A stretch of DNA of 64,000 nucleotides. It comes from Halobellus captivus. Lineage in GTDB: Archaea > Halobacteriota > Halobacteria > Halobacteriales > Haloferacaceae. Position numbers and translations under genes: made by a program. Within the stretch, counting starts at the first letter, position 1, and the number at the start of each line of letters is the position of its first letter. The notes below the pieces were generated by a model, which made no database searches, was not told where the DNA came from, and was given only the letters and a program-made list of their open reading frames with translations. The DNA lies in the NCBI RefSeq assembly GCF_003697845.1, contig NZ_RDQE01000007.1, forward strand, positions 1-64,000, given 5' to 3'. Below are positions 1-8,310 of the stretch, piece after piece.

Positions 1-90
1 CCCATTCCGAACACGGAAGTTAAGCCCACCCGCGTACCGGGAAGTACTGGAGTGAGCGATCCTCTGGGAACCGCGGTCCGCCGCCTACCC
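1..90 (+). rRNA. rrf: 5S ribosomal RNA, 3' part (5' end outside window)
   Basis: The opening bases, with CCGAACACGGAAGTTAAGCCC, GTACTGGAGTG and CTCTGGGAACC, are the conserved core and 3' half of archaeal 5S rRNA. The molecule ends near position 90, before a strong terminator hairpin. The 5' roughly 30 bases are missing at the window edge. It is followed by tRNA-Cys, the standard end of haloarchaeal rRNA operons. The exact 3' end is estimated. Confidence 0.93.
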
Positions 91-114
91 ATTCATCGGG
101 ACCATTCCCGTTCA

Positions 115-146
115 AGCCCACGGACGACGCGTCCGTGGGCTTTTTT
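115..146 (+). terminator. Terminator hairpin after 5S rRNA
   Basis: Perfect 12-bp stem AGCCCACGGACG (115-126) and CGTCCGTGGGCT (130-141) with a 3-base loop, running straight into six T (141-146). It is placed to end transcription of the rRNA operon between 5S and tRNA-Cys. Confidence 0.85.
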
Positions 147-217
147 CATATCTCGCGAGCTGTCCGTCGGTTTCCGACCGCTAGGCTTAAACGCTCGACT
201 GTGGTACGTTCGGTAGC

Positions 218-293
218 GCCAAGGTGGCAGAGTCTGGTCAGACGCAGCGGCCTGCAGAGCCGCCCAACGCCGGTTCAAATCCGGCCCTTGGCT
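218..293 (+). tRNA. tRNA-Cys (anticodon GCA)
   Basis: The acceptor stem GCCAAGG (218-224) pairs with CCTTGGC (286-292), with discriminator T at 293. The anticodon loop CTGCAGA holds GCA. The T arm GCCGGTTCAAATCCGGC is canonical. CCA is not encoded. Synteny 5S-tRNA-Cys is typical of haloarchaea. The accessory region starts right after this gene, so it is a plausible anchor for integration, but no second copy of its 3' end was seen in the window. Confidence 0.96.
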
Positions 294-311
294 CTAACAC
301 TAAACCCTAAA

Positions 312-349
312 GCCCAAGACGACTATCCCTTGGGCGATCTGGATTTTTC
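312..349 (+). terminator. Possible terminator after tRNA-Cys
   Basis: Inverted repeat GCCCAAG (312-318) and CTTGGGC (329-335), followed by a T run near 345-349. A weak 7-bp stem; inferred only from position. Confidence 0.4.
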
Positions 350-447
350 ACCAGTACCTCTATAGTATCTGATAAACTTCATCGGTAACATCAGGACAAT
401 CGTCAACGGGCACTAAACCCAAGGCTTTGTCGGAGCGTGATGTTTAG

Positions 448-777
448 CTAGGCTTCGTCGAGTACCTGCTCCCATAGTCCGGGCAGATTATCGATCCGCT
501 GCCAGCCGACGGTCTCGTCTACGTCTTCCTCGACGACGGTAATCTCCTCGAAGTAGTCGTCGAGTACTTCCGCGCGTTCCATTGCAAGCGGGGGAGAGCA
601 GTAGTCCTCTTCAATCCAGACGGCTTCTCCCGTCTCTGGGTCGAATCGAGCTTTCCCAAGGGCGCGCGTCATCGCGCGACCGAACGGATTCATTGCTTGA
701 ATCTCGCCACTGTCGAGCCGTTTGCGGAGTTCTGCCAGACGATTCCCCGGACGGGCGCGCACGAACCGTTTAGCCAT
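448..777 (-). CDS. Conserved-looking haloarchaeal hypothetical protein
   Basis: A 109-residue acidic protein starting MAKRFVRARPGNRLAEL. A TTG at 807 would extend it by ten residues, but the ATG at 777 is preferred because it begins the basic, well-structured segment. It has no membrane segment, signal peptide or recognised motif. The basic N-terminus (KRFVRARPGNR) could contact nucleic acid or be an unusual feature for a halophile; this is only a guess. It is the first gene after tRNA-Cys and is separated by about 110 bases from the co-directional coupled helicase-nuclease operon, so it could be carried with that operon. I do not recognise the family. Confidence 0.6.
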   Translation of the reverse strand: MAKRFVRARPGNRLAELRKRLDSGEIQAMNPFGRAMTRALGKARFDPETGEAVWIEEDYCSPPLAMERAEVLDDYFEEITVVEEDVDETVGWQRIDNLPGLWEQVLDEA

Positions 778-887
778 AGGTGGATTTTGGTAGTCCTCAC
801 TAATCAACCCTCAGCTGTACTCTACCGTTAGTCGAGGTTAAGCAGGAGTTCGTCGTTCTAAAGGGCGGTAGTGCGGTGATTCGAATC

Positions 888-3800
888 TTACTCTTCGAAT
901 CCAGGGCCGACAGTGAACGAGTCCGAAGCACAGGGAAGCTGATTATGCTGACACCATTGGCAGTGGTCATCGGCGATATACTGGGTGAACGAAAACTCTG
1001 TGATCTGATTCATTGATTCTACCACGTCGTCTTCGACACCTTCCAGCTCGCCCTCACTGAACGCTCGTGACTCGACTTTCGGTCCGATACCCCCCACATA
1101 CGCGTATCCAGCGTGTCTGATTGGTTCTTCATAGAGATCTCGACAGGCTAATAGATAGATGGGGAGCTGCTTGTCGTCCTGTATGTCTCGATGCCGTTCA
1201 GTCGCCTTGTAATCGATGACAATCAGCCCGTCATCCGGCGTCCGATAGACTGCATCAATGAACCCGGTGATTTCGTGTCCGTCGATGTTGAGTTCGAACT
1301 CTCGCTCTGCGTCGACGACCTCGTACTCGGAGAGATCTAACTCGAAGTACCGATCAATACACTCTTTCGCAACTGGAAGGGCATCTTCGTCTCGACGTTG
1401 ACTGGCGAGCCGTTCGCAGATTTCGTACCACTCCTCACGGCGTTGTAGTTCCTTGTTGGCTGCCTGCTCCGCCGTGTCGTGGAAGAGCAATCCGATCGCG
1501 CGCTGGGACACACCACTCCCGCTACTACTCGTCGATTCTCGATAGTCCTGGAATGCGTTGACGACGTAGTCGAGGTAGTGACTGCGTGGACATTCCTCAT
1601 AGGCTGCCAAGGATGTATAGCTGTGAGTGAGCGACGGAGACGGGGTAGATGGCCCGGTCAGTGACTCGATCTGAAGCCGTGAGCGTTCTCTCTCTGTTGT
1701 AAGGTGACTGTTGAGAGATGCTGTTGCGAGTTCCAGCACCCGGCTGCGTGCGATCTCTACTGCGAGCGTGTCACCGTCGTGGACAATGGTCCCGCCGACC
1801 TCACCGACGGTCTCCCGCGCGAGCGTGTCGGTCCAGTCCGCTGACCCATCTGGTAAGCATTCCTGTGCATCACTCCAGATGGGAAGCTGTCCACGTTGTG
1901 GCTGCCACGGGATCCGTGGTGGCAATATCTCGTCGACTACGCTCGGAATCGGGTGAATGCTGTCGTCAGTATCGTCGTCTCCCTCGTGCCCACCTTGTAA
2001 GACGAGAATATCTTCAGCGCGTGTGATTCCGACGTGGAACACGCGCCTGGTTTCTCGGGCATCGCGTGCGACGTAATCTTCAGCAAACACTATAGTCGGG
2101 CCGTCCGATAGCCCTGTTTCGAGAGCATCGTACGCGCGTGAACTCGGAGCCCACTCATCGGCGGTGACCTGCGGGATGAGAACGACTGGGAAATCGAGTC
2201 CTTTGCTCTTGTGGACGGTCATCACGTTGACCGCATCATCGGCAATGTCCGGCTGGCTTGTCGGCGTGGATCCACTCTCATCGAACAGCGAGCCATAGTG
2301 TTCGAGCGACTCGATAAACTCAGGTGTGAGTGGGGGTTGGACGGCGCTGTCGCCGTACTGTTCGATGACATCGTCGAGTTGTGCGAGGTCGCGTCGTTCC
2401 TGCTCGCTGAGGTACCATTCGATGTTCGTACAGCTCTTCAGTTCACGGTACAGGTGGCTGAGGGATGCAGATTCTTTGATGTCGAGGAGCTTGTTGACGT
2501 GCTCGCGGGCTTCTGCAACGCGGTCTGGCTCCTCAAACTCACCGGGCGGGGTTTCACGGAGAGCGTCGACGAGTGGCGTGTCGCCCTCGTTGAGTGTGCG
2601 GAGATCGGCATCGCAGAGTCGGTACCGCATCAGCAGGACGCGATTCCAGCTCACCTCGTCTTCGGGTCGAGCGAGAGACTTGAGGTAGGCTGTCACCGTG
2701 CCGACGCCAATTGATTCTGTGGCAAGATCACCGGCGACCTGGTATGGAATCCCAGCGTCTTCGAACTCTTCTATAACGGGGGTAGCGTGGTCGTTTTTCC
2801 GAACAAGGAGTGCAATGTCTCCTGGACCGTATGCCTTGTCGAGATTATCTGCCGCGCCAGTCAACAGATTCTGGACGACGGTTCGAAGCTGGGGTGCTCC
2901 ATCCCTGTCGTCGTCTTCGTCGGGTAACTCAACGGTAGCGACAGTGTCACCGTCGTACTCCGGTTCGTCGACACGAGTGAGCGTCTTATGCTGTTCACGG
3001 TGGTCCAGCTTCGTGATGGCTTCATTCGCCAAATCGAGGATCGGCTGTCGTGAGCGAAAGTTCTCCTCTAGGGGTTTGTCTGTGAGTGCCGCAAACGCGT
3101 TGTCAAGTTCCTCTGTGATGTTGGCGACGTGTGCGCCCCGCCATTCGTATATCGCTTGATCGTCGTCACCGACGACGAACAGGTTGTCGTCAGTGACCAG
3201 TGACGTGACGAGATCGAACTGAAGGCGATCCGTGTCTTGGAACTCGTCGCAGAACACGTAGTCCCACCGGGCGGCAATCTCGTCACCGACTGGCGAGTCC
3301 ATTAACTCCGCAGTCTTTACGACTAACCCATCGAAGTCGATGAGGTTTCGCTCGTCGAGCTCACGCTCGTACGCGGCATAGCCTGCAGCCAGGTCACGGG
3401 CCGTAAGGCAATCTGAGACAAACGAGTCGAGATGGTCTGTGAGTTCAAGATCAAGATCGTTCGGGATGCCTTTCGGTGCGCTACTGTATCCACCGAGTAG
3501 GTATTTCGGCAGTTTGTACGCGTTATCTGGAAGGTCTCGTTCACCCGCCTCATATGCTTCGAACGCGTCTTCAAGCGCGTCGCAGAGCTCAATAAGACGA
3601 TCAAGGAAGTCGCGTGTGCTGGCTTCGATGCCGGCCGTCCCTAACGCATCCCGTTCCTCAACGAGTTCTTCACGTGTCTCTGGAATCCCACCCAAGACGC
3701 TTGAGACAGAGCGACCACCAAGGTGGTCACTGGCGATGTTCTCGATTCGGTCTGGTAGGTCAGCAAGATCGTATACGCGGTCGGCCGGGCCGAGGAACGC

Positions 3801-4346
3801 GTCGATGTCCTCGGGCGTGATGCCGCTGCGCTTCATCGATCCGATGAAGTTGAGAAGTTTCGAGGCAGCGCCCGATGCATATCCGTCGCCACCGTACACA
3901 TTAGGCTTGACAGATCGGTACTCGATCTCGTCGAGGACATCCAGGACGATGGCGTACTTTTCGGGGTCGGTAGCGATGTCAAAGTCCGGGTCAAGCCCTG
4001 CAGTGTATGCGTAATCGGAGAGAATCTCGTTACAGATCGAGTGATACGTGTACGCGTCGATGTCGTACCCTGCTGTGCCGAGCTTCGCGTTGAGCTTCTC
4101 CCGCATCGAATCTGCCGCGTTATTGGTGAATGTCAACGCAAGAATCCGGTCCGGCGACACATCCTCTTCGTCGATGAGATGCTCGATCTTCCGAACCATC
4201 GTGAACGTCTTTCCCGTCCCTGCCCCGGCAAGCACCCGTATCGGATACTCATCTGCGTCAATGATCTCTCCCTGCTGTGGTTCCGGAGACAACTCGTCTT
4301 CCGGGACCGGGAACCACGACGGGTACTCGGTCTCGTCGCCGCTCAT
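888..4346 (-). CDS. UvrD/AddA-type SF1 helicase fused to Fe-S PD-(D/E)XK nuclease
   Basis: 1152 residues. Superfamily 1A helicase motifs appear in order: Walker A GAGTGKT (residues 41-47), motif II DEFQDT (about 365), GDDDQAIYEWRG (motif III), EENFRS (motif IV), VHKSKGLDFPVV (motif V) and HVGITRAED (motif VI). The C-terminal third is a RecB-like nuclease: ECPRSHY (about 917) gives the first Fe-S cysteine, GFIDAVY and VIDYKAT (about 1025-1050) the catalytic Asp and D-x-K, and CQWCQHNQLPC (about 1131-1141) the other three cysteines. This is the architecture of AddA/AdnB subunits that unwind and degrade DNA ends. The start overlaps the stop of the upstream nuclease gene by 4 bases, so the two are translationally coupled. 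A role in defence or DNA end processing is inferred from context. Confidence 0.9.
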   Translation of the reverse strand: MSGDETEYPSWFPVPEDELSPEPQQGEIIDADEYPIRVLAGAGTGKTFTMVRKIEHLIDEEDVSPDRILALTFTNNAADSMREKLNAKLGTAGYDIDAYTYHSICNEILSDYAYTAGLDPDFDIATDPEKYAIVLDVLDEIEYRSVKPNVYGGDGYASGAASKLLNFIGSMKRSGITPEDIDAFLGPADRVYDLADLPDRIENIASDHLGGRSVSSVLGGIPETREELVEERDALGTAGIEASTRDFLDRLIELCDALEDAFEAYEAGERDLPDNAYKLPKYLLGGYSSAPKGIPNDLDLELTDHLDSFVSDCLTARDLAAGYAAYERELDERNLIDFDGLVVKTAELMDSPVGDEIAARWDYVFCDEFQDTDRLQFDLVTSLVTDDNLFVVGDDDQAIYEWRGAHVANITEELDNAFAALTDKPLEENFRSRQPILDLANEAITKLDHREQHKTLTRVDEPEYDGDTVATVELPDEDDDRDGAPQLRTVVQNLLTGAADNLDKAYGPGDIALLVRKNDHATPVIEEFEDAGIPYQVAGDLATESIGVGTVTAYLKSLARPEDEVSWNRVLLMRYRLCDADLRTLNEGDTPLVDALRETPPGEFEEPDRVAEAREHVNKLLDIKESASLSHLYRELKSCTNIEWYLSEQERRDLAQLDDVIEQYGDSAVQPPLTPEFIESLEHYGSLFDESGSTPTSQPDIADDAVNVMTVHKSKGLDFPVVLIPQVTADEWAPSSRAYDALETGLSDGPTIVFAEDYVARDARETRRVFHVGITRAEDILVLQGGHEGDDDTDDSIHPIPSVVDEILPPRIPWQPQRGQLPIWSDAQECLPDGSADWTDTLARETVGEVGGTIVHDGDTLAVEIARSRVLELATASLNSHLTTERERSRLQIESLTGPSTPSPSLTHSYTSLAAYEECPRSHYLDYVVNAFQDYRESTSSSGSGVSQRAIGLLFHDTAEQAANKELQRREEWYEICERLASQRRDEDALPVAKECIDRYFELDLSEYEVVDAEREFELNIDGHEITGFIDAVYRTPDDGLIVIDYKATERHRDIQDDKQLPIYLLACRDLYEEPIRHAGYAYVGGIGPKVESRAFSEGELEGVEDDVVESMNQITEFSFTQYIADDHCQWCQHNQLPCASDSFTVGPGFEE

Positions 4347-5248
4347 CGTTTCACCTCTGTGGCGAGCCGGTCAGGACACATTTCCCGGTACTCGCAATCC
4401 GGGCACGCTTCCTCGCTGATGATGGCGAACGGTTCCGGGTCGTACGTCTCGCTCGTGATGCCGTCGTGTGCAGCCCGGATGAGTGCCCAGATCGTGTCGT
4501 AGTGTTCCTCGTAGATTTCGGTTGTTTCGCGCGGATACCCCCGCACGGACACGCTGTATCCTGAGGCGGTGCTCTCGAAGGATGTTCTGTTGAGTAGCCC
4601 GTAGAAACTGAACCGCACTTCCATCCCGTCCTCGTAGAACGGTTCGTTCTTCACGCCCTCAATGTACGTCGCCGTCTGGAAGGCGTTCCGAACACGCTTC
4701 GGTTCGTGTGCGTCGCCGTCAAGATGGTCAGCCAAATACTCTGCTGTTCCTGAGGAGATCACCCCCCGTGTATTTCGCTTGTAATCGATGATGTGGAGAC
4801 CATCATCGGTTCGAATGACGTTATCAGCCTTCCCGTGAAGCCCTCTCCCATCGCGTTCACACTCAACCCAGCACTCCGTTGCGACTGAGCGACGTGCGTG
4901 GTCTATCCCATCGCCACCATCCGGCTCGAAGAACGCATCGATAGCAGCCTGGTTCTCGACTCGCTGGTACTCGCAATGCGCAACTGATTCGTAATCGTCC
5001 GGGTTACTGTGTTCGTCCCACTTCTCGTCGAAGATACGCATTGCCCGGGCGTGAATCATCTCGGGGTCATCATCACGCTCGGTCGCATCACACACGGCCT
5101 CGATAGTTTCGTGGTAGATCTTTCCCTGGTTGAGATAAAGCTCAGTTCGAACTGGCGTGTTGATGTCCTGCGGGTAGCTGTACTCGTATTGTCGCGGACA
5201 CGCTGCATACGTCGCCAAGCGAGACGGGGAAAGCGAATCGTCGCTCAT
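4343..5248 (-). CDS. Stand-alone RecB/Cas4-like Fe-S PD-(D/E)XK exonuclease
   Basis: 301 residues. The N-terminal YAACPRQYEYSY (C17) and C-terminal CPDCEYREMC (about 283-291) supply the four cysteines of a Cas4/AddB-type iron-sulphur cluster. Between them, LHGKADNV and HIIDYKRN carry the catalytic Asp and D-x-K of the PD-(D/E)XK fold. Size and layout match Cas4-family and AddB C-terminal nucleases, which cut single strands of unwound DNA. It overlaps both neighbours by 4 bases (stop/start overlaps at 4343-4346 and 5245-5248). No cas1 or cas2 is near, so a Cas4 role in spacer acquisition is unlikely. It most likely supplies the nuclease that the neighbouring AddB-like protein lacks. Confidence 0.88.
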   Translation of the reverse strand: MSDDSLSPSRLATYAACPRQYEYSYPQDINTPVRTELYLNQGKIYHETIEAVCDATERDDDPEMIHARAMRIFDEKWDEHSNPDDYESVAHCEYQRVENQAAIDAFFEPDGGDGIDHARRSVATECWVECERDGRGLHGKADNVIRTDDGLHIIDYKRNTRGVISSGTAEYLADHLDGDAHEPKRVRNAFQTATYIEGVKNEPFYEDGMEVRFSFYGLLNRTSFESTASGYSVSVRGYPRETTEIYEEHYDTIWALIRAAHDGITSETYDPEPFAIISEEACPDCEYREMCPDRLATEVKR

Positions 5249-7320
5249 CGCCGCACCTCTCCATTAGCGAACTCGACGCGCGCCCGTAGCGCTTTCCGAA
5301 GCTCTTCGCCTCGGGTTCCGCTCTTGTCGAGCAGGTCTTGAATCTCACCGAGCTCCGCTTCAACCTCATCAAGTGAAATCGTCACGTCCTGGCTGTTCGC
5401 GCGACGAACATCCGCGAGTGCGTTATCCACCCGTGAAAGCAGGAACTCTTCAGCTGCTTGCTCGCTCGTGATCTGCGGATCAGCATCGTCCGTCACCCAC
5501 GGCAGATCTGCATACGCCGCGGTCAGGAACCGCGACGCCTGCGCACGCTCTTCGAGAGCGGTATCCTCGTATTCGTAAAGACAACAGTACAAGCGCTCTG
5601 TTGCCGCTCCAGCACCGATTGCCAAGCGTCGCCGTGCGTGCTCCGCGTGATACCGTACGAACGGCCGGCTTGACGCTGTCGAGTCCGTCGGGAAAGTTTG
5701 GTTAACACCCGTGTCGCTGAGATCCGTTACGCCTGGATAGTCCGGCATCGACGCAACGCGTTCGTGTGGAAACAGCCGTGTGAGGAAAGGCTCACCGGGG
5801 TACTCGCTGTCTGTGAGATTAATCAGGAACACCGCCTTGAACGAGGTGTTCTTGATCGCTTGCAAGTGATCGACTCTGACACCGCCATCGAGGTCAGTTG
5901 CGCTGGTCTGATTCTGTTGGGACGCGTACTCGTGGGCCCGTTCCAACATTTCTTCGAAGGACTCCCACGTCGCATCGAGAAACGCAGTATCATCCAGGAA
6001 CGCAGCCATTCGAAACGCACGGCGAACGTTTCCGAACTGTGACCGCGCATCGAGTGGTGTCGCCTGCTCCGCGATTCGTTCTTTCAGCCCGGAATCAGTT
6101 GCCCACCACCGTACCGCGTCTTCCAACTGATCCATCTCGCCAACACGAGCTAAGCGATCCGTATCGAGTGCTGGTCCGTGATCAGGTACGTCATCGTCCT
6201 CGTCAGCGGCCAAGTGGCGAGTAACAGCAAGCAGCTCCCTAATCGCGGGATCGTCGCCAAATCCAGTAGTAGTAGCCGACTCTGTTGGGATTCCACTACG
6301 TTCGAACGATTCGATGGTGTCTGTAACGGTACTCCCGCTTTGTTTGGTAGCGACCGCGATGTCGGCGTAGTTCCAGCCCTCTTGCTCGACGAGCTCTTCA
6401 ATCTCGTTCGCAATCGCAGCAAGTTGGTCGCCACCGGAATCCGCAGCGAGCACGGAGACTGATCCGGCATCCGGGTCGTTCACGACAGTTTCTTCCGCGA
6501 AGTACGCAGCCGTGGCGGCCGGGCGAGTTGATGGCTGGACACCGGACGCGCGCTGAGATTCACTGAACGTGACATAGTCCGTGACTGGACCTGTCTCCAC
6601 CCACGTTCTGCGGACACTTGCGTCATCCTCGGCGATACAAACAAGCTCACAGTCTGCCGTGAGCGCGTCGAGATACGCCCGGTCAAGCGGAAAGAATTCC
6701 TCAAATTCGACTGCTAGCACCGCGTCAATATCGACGATGTCGTCGTAGTCCTCGCCCGTGAGGACAGCGAGAGCTTCCGATATGAGTTGCCCCCGCTCTA
6801 TGTGATCGTGTTCAGCAAGCCAATTGTGGAACCCTTCAAGTGCCGTGGTAATTTCCCGGAGTTCTGGCGTCTCACTGGGAGAAATATCCTGCCACGAAAT
6901 CGTTCCCATCACTCGATCTACGTCTTCGATGAACGAGGATTGGTTCGACGCCCGCCGTAGGTATTCTGTCTCCCATTCGTAACCGGCGAGGAATCGATGT
7001 AGGAGTTCACGCCGCAACGCGTCCGAAAGAATCACACGATCGTCCGTCTGATTAAGGACATCCGTCGCGTGCACGACAGGCGATGTCACGTACGGGGTCG
7101 CCGCACCAGGAAGCACCTCGTCCAACGTATCACGGAACGAGTCTGTACTCGTCGGCGCACCTGTGAGAACGAGTACGTCTTCGGAGTCGTATTTGTCGAG
7201 GAGTTTCTTGTATTCATCCTGTGTCGTTTGTCGGACGTTTTCAGCTCCGAACGGCGTGGAAACCAGAGTGCCGTCAAACTCTCGCGGAGATGAGTTAGCT
7301 GTCATATTCGATCTCTTCAT
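5245..7320 (-). CDS. AddB-like protein with degenerate helicase domain
   Basis: 691 residues, first gene of the operon. Its layout follows AddB/RecC-type inactive SF1 helicases. A P-loop position survives as GAPTSTDS (residues 54-61), lacking the GK[ST] needed for ATP binding. A motif II-like segment reads VEFEEFFPLDRA instead of DExx. VDHLQAIKNTSFKAVFLINL resembles motif V. No Fe-S nuclease domain follows; the protein ends after a coiled, charged tail. The nuclease is encoded separately in the next overlapping gene. It probably acts as the non-catalytic partner of the UvrD-nuclease protein. Start is ATG 7320 or 7305; both lie just behind a weak TATA-like CATATTC, which suggests a leaderless mRNA. 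Confidence 0.7.
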   Translation of the reverse strand: MKRSNMTANSSPREFDGTLVSTPFGAENVRQTTQDEYKKLLDKYDSEDVLVLTGAPTSTDSFRDTLDEVLPGAATPYVTSPVVHATDVLNQTDDRVILSDALRRELLHRFLAGYEWETEYLRRASNQSSFIEDVDRVMGTISWQDISPSETPELREITTALEGFHNWLAEHDHIERGQLISEALAVLTGEDYDDIVDIDAVLAVEFEEFFPLDRAYLDALTADCELVCIAEDDASVRRTWVETGPVTDYVTFSESQRASGVQPSTRPAATAAYFAEETVVNDPDAGSVSVLAADSGGDQLAAIANEIEELVEQEGWNYADIAVATKQSGSTVTDTIESFERSGIPTESATTTGFGDDPAIRELLAVTRHLAADEDDDVPDHGPALDTDRLARVGEMDQLEDAVRWWATDSGLKERIAEQATPLDARSQFGNVRRAFRMAAFLDDTAFLDATWESFEEMLERAHEYASQQNQTSATDLDGGVRVDHLQAIKNTSFKAVFLINLTDSEYPGEPFLTRLFPHERVASMPDYPGVTDLSDTGVNQTFPTDSTASSRPFVRYHAEHARRRLAIGAGAATERLYCCLYEYEDTALEERAQASRFLTAAYADLPWVTDDADPQITSEQAAEEFLLSRVDNALADVRRANSQDVTISLDEVEAELGEIQDLLDKSGTRGEELRKALRARVEFANGEVRR

Positions 7321-7418
7321 ACAAATTGTGGTGCCCAGAATATGCCACAGCTATTGTCTGTAGTGGCCTTTCTCCCTGAGCGTATCTGTGTTCGAAATTC
7401 AAACTCATCGATCCAATC

Positions 7419-7610
7419 CTAGAAACGGCTATCGGCTTCAAACGGGACCTTATTCCCGTGAACATCGGTCCAGACGTTATCCAAAAAGGCTTTTACCCCC
7501 GACGCTGTACGATGTCTTGTAAAGCAATTCTCGCAGGTGGCGGGCATAAGCCCCATTCTGTAGGTTTCAACCTGGTCACCTGCCAAATTAATTCCTAATA
7601 GATACATCAC
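7419..7610 (-). CDS. Small protein with C-x2-C, coupled to the NYN gene
   Basis: 63 residues. The GTG start overlaps the TGA of the upstream NYN gene in a 4-base coupling (7607-7610), the best evidence that it is translated. The only visible motif is CENCFTRH (C-x2-C plus His), which could be half a metal site. No membrane segment. It may be a partner or regulator of the NYN RNase; function unknown. Confidence 0.5.
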   Translation of the reverse strand: MMYLLGINLAGDQVETYRMGLMPATCENCFTRHRTASGVKAFLDNVWTDVHGNKVPFEADSRF

Positions 7611-8110
7611 TGCTCGATTTCGCTCGAAATATCGTCAAGGCAGATATATTCATCGGCGGTTCTTCGCAAATCTCCAGACATCGTGTGTTCAAAAGCAGCT
7701 ATTTTCACAACTTTCCCTTGATCTTGAACATATCTCACTGCTCTGAGGAAATCTTTGTCACCCGTAATGACGATGGCCACATCGTACGAGTCATTAAATC
7801 CGCGAGCAATCAGCTCTGTTGCTAACCGGATGTCTGCTTCCTTTTCTTTATAACTCCCTTCTGAGCCACTTAATCTGACAGACTCAACACGAAATCCGTT
7901 TGTTTGAAGGAAGGTGTAAAATCCTTGTTTGCTATCCCTTTCACCGGGTTTGTGAGAGTCGAACCAGTAACCCCGTATTAGATCATACTCCCCGGTCAAC
8001 TCCTCAACCAATTTGTCTACATCATAATTTAATCCATCTTCCCCATAGCTTCTAGCCCCGTTTATTAGGTTCTGAGCGTCGATAAAAAGCATCGCGCGTT
8101 TTTCTACCAT
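7607..8110 (-). CDS. NYN-domain (LabA/DUF88-like) PIN-fold nuclease
   Basis: 167 residues from ATG 8110 (an ATG at 8137 would add nine). FIDAQNL near the N-terminus, EADIRLATEL (about residue 92) and ITGDKDFL (about 114) are the acidic active-site clusters of NYN/LabA proteins, a PIN-fold family of metal-dependent ribonucleases. The protein covers the whole domain and little else. It is followed by a coupled small cysteine protein, and transcribed divergently from the large sacsin-like ATPase. An inverted repeat at 8111-8133 lies right at the start and favours ATG 8110, which would leave that operator untranslated. RNase activity is known for the family; a role in defence is inferred from the neighbourhood. 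Confidence 0.85.
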   Translation of the reverse strand: MVEKRAMLFIDAQNLINGARSYGEDGLNYDVDKLVEELTGEYDLIRGYWFDSHKPGERDSKQGFYTFLQTNGFRVESVRLSGSEGSYKEKEADIRLATELIARGFNDSYDVAIVITGDKDFLRAVRYVQDQGKVVKIAAFEHTMSGDLRRTADEYICLDDISSEIEQ

Positions 8111-8133
8111 AACCGGCCGTTGAACGGCTGGTT
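8111..8133. promoter_or_regulatory. Imperfect inverted repeat at the NYN gene start, possible operator
   Basis: AACCGGCCGTT (8111-8121) and AACGGCTGGTT (8123-8133) match in 10 of 11 positions around one central base. It abuts ATG 8110 of the NYN gene, a good place for autoregulation. Binding factor unknown. The rest of the divergent gap 8138-8310 holds TATA-like TATAT stretches but no gene. Confidence 0.45.
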
Positions 8134-8310
8134 TCATTAAACTACTTGAGGCGCATATTCAGCTATTTACCTTGTATATCTATACGATTCGCCGTTTACG
8201 ATGGTCTGACCTGTCACAGTATAACAATCAGACGAACTTTCATACTGTCACCCTCGAAGTTAGTTGTTATGGCAGTCAGTCTCCTCTCGCCCGTAAAGGT
8301 GCTATGACAG

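Noticed and set aside
298-420. 10-bp direct repeat CACTAAACCC at 298-307 and 411-420 after tRNA-Cys
   Set aside because: Too short to call an attachment duplication; could be chance in a 120-base span.
4343-5248. Stand-alone Cas4 of a CRISPR adaptation module
   Set aside because: No cas1/cas2 or CRISPR array near; it is coupled to AddA/AddB-like genes instead.
8221-8272. ATAACAA / TTGTTAT inverted arms before the sacsin-like gene
   Set aside because: Seven AT-rich bases about 35 apart; likely chance.
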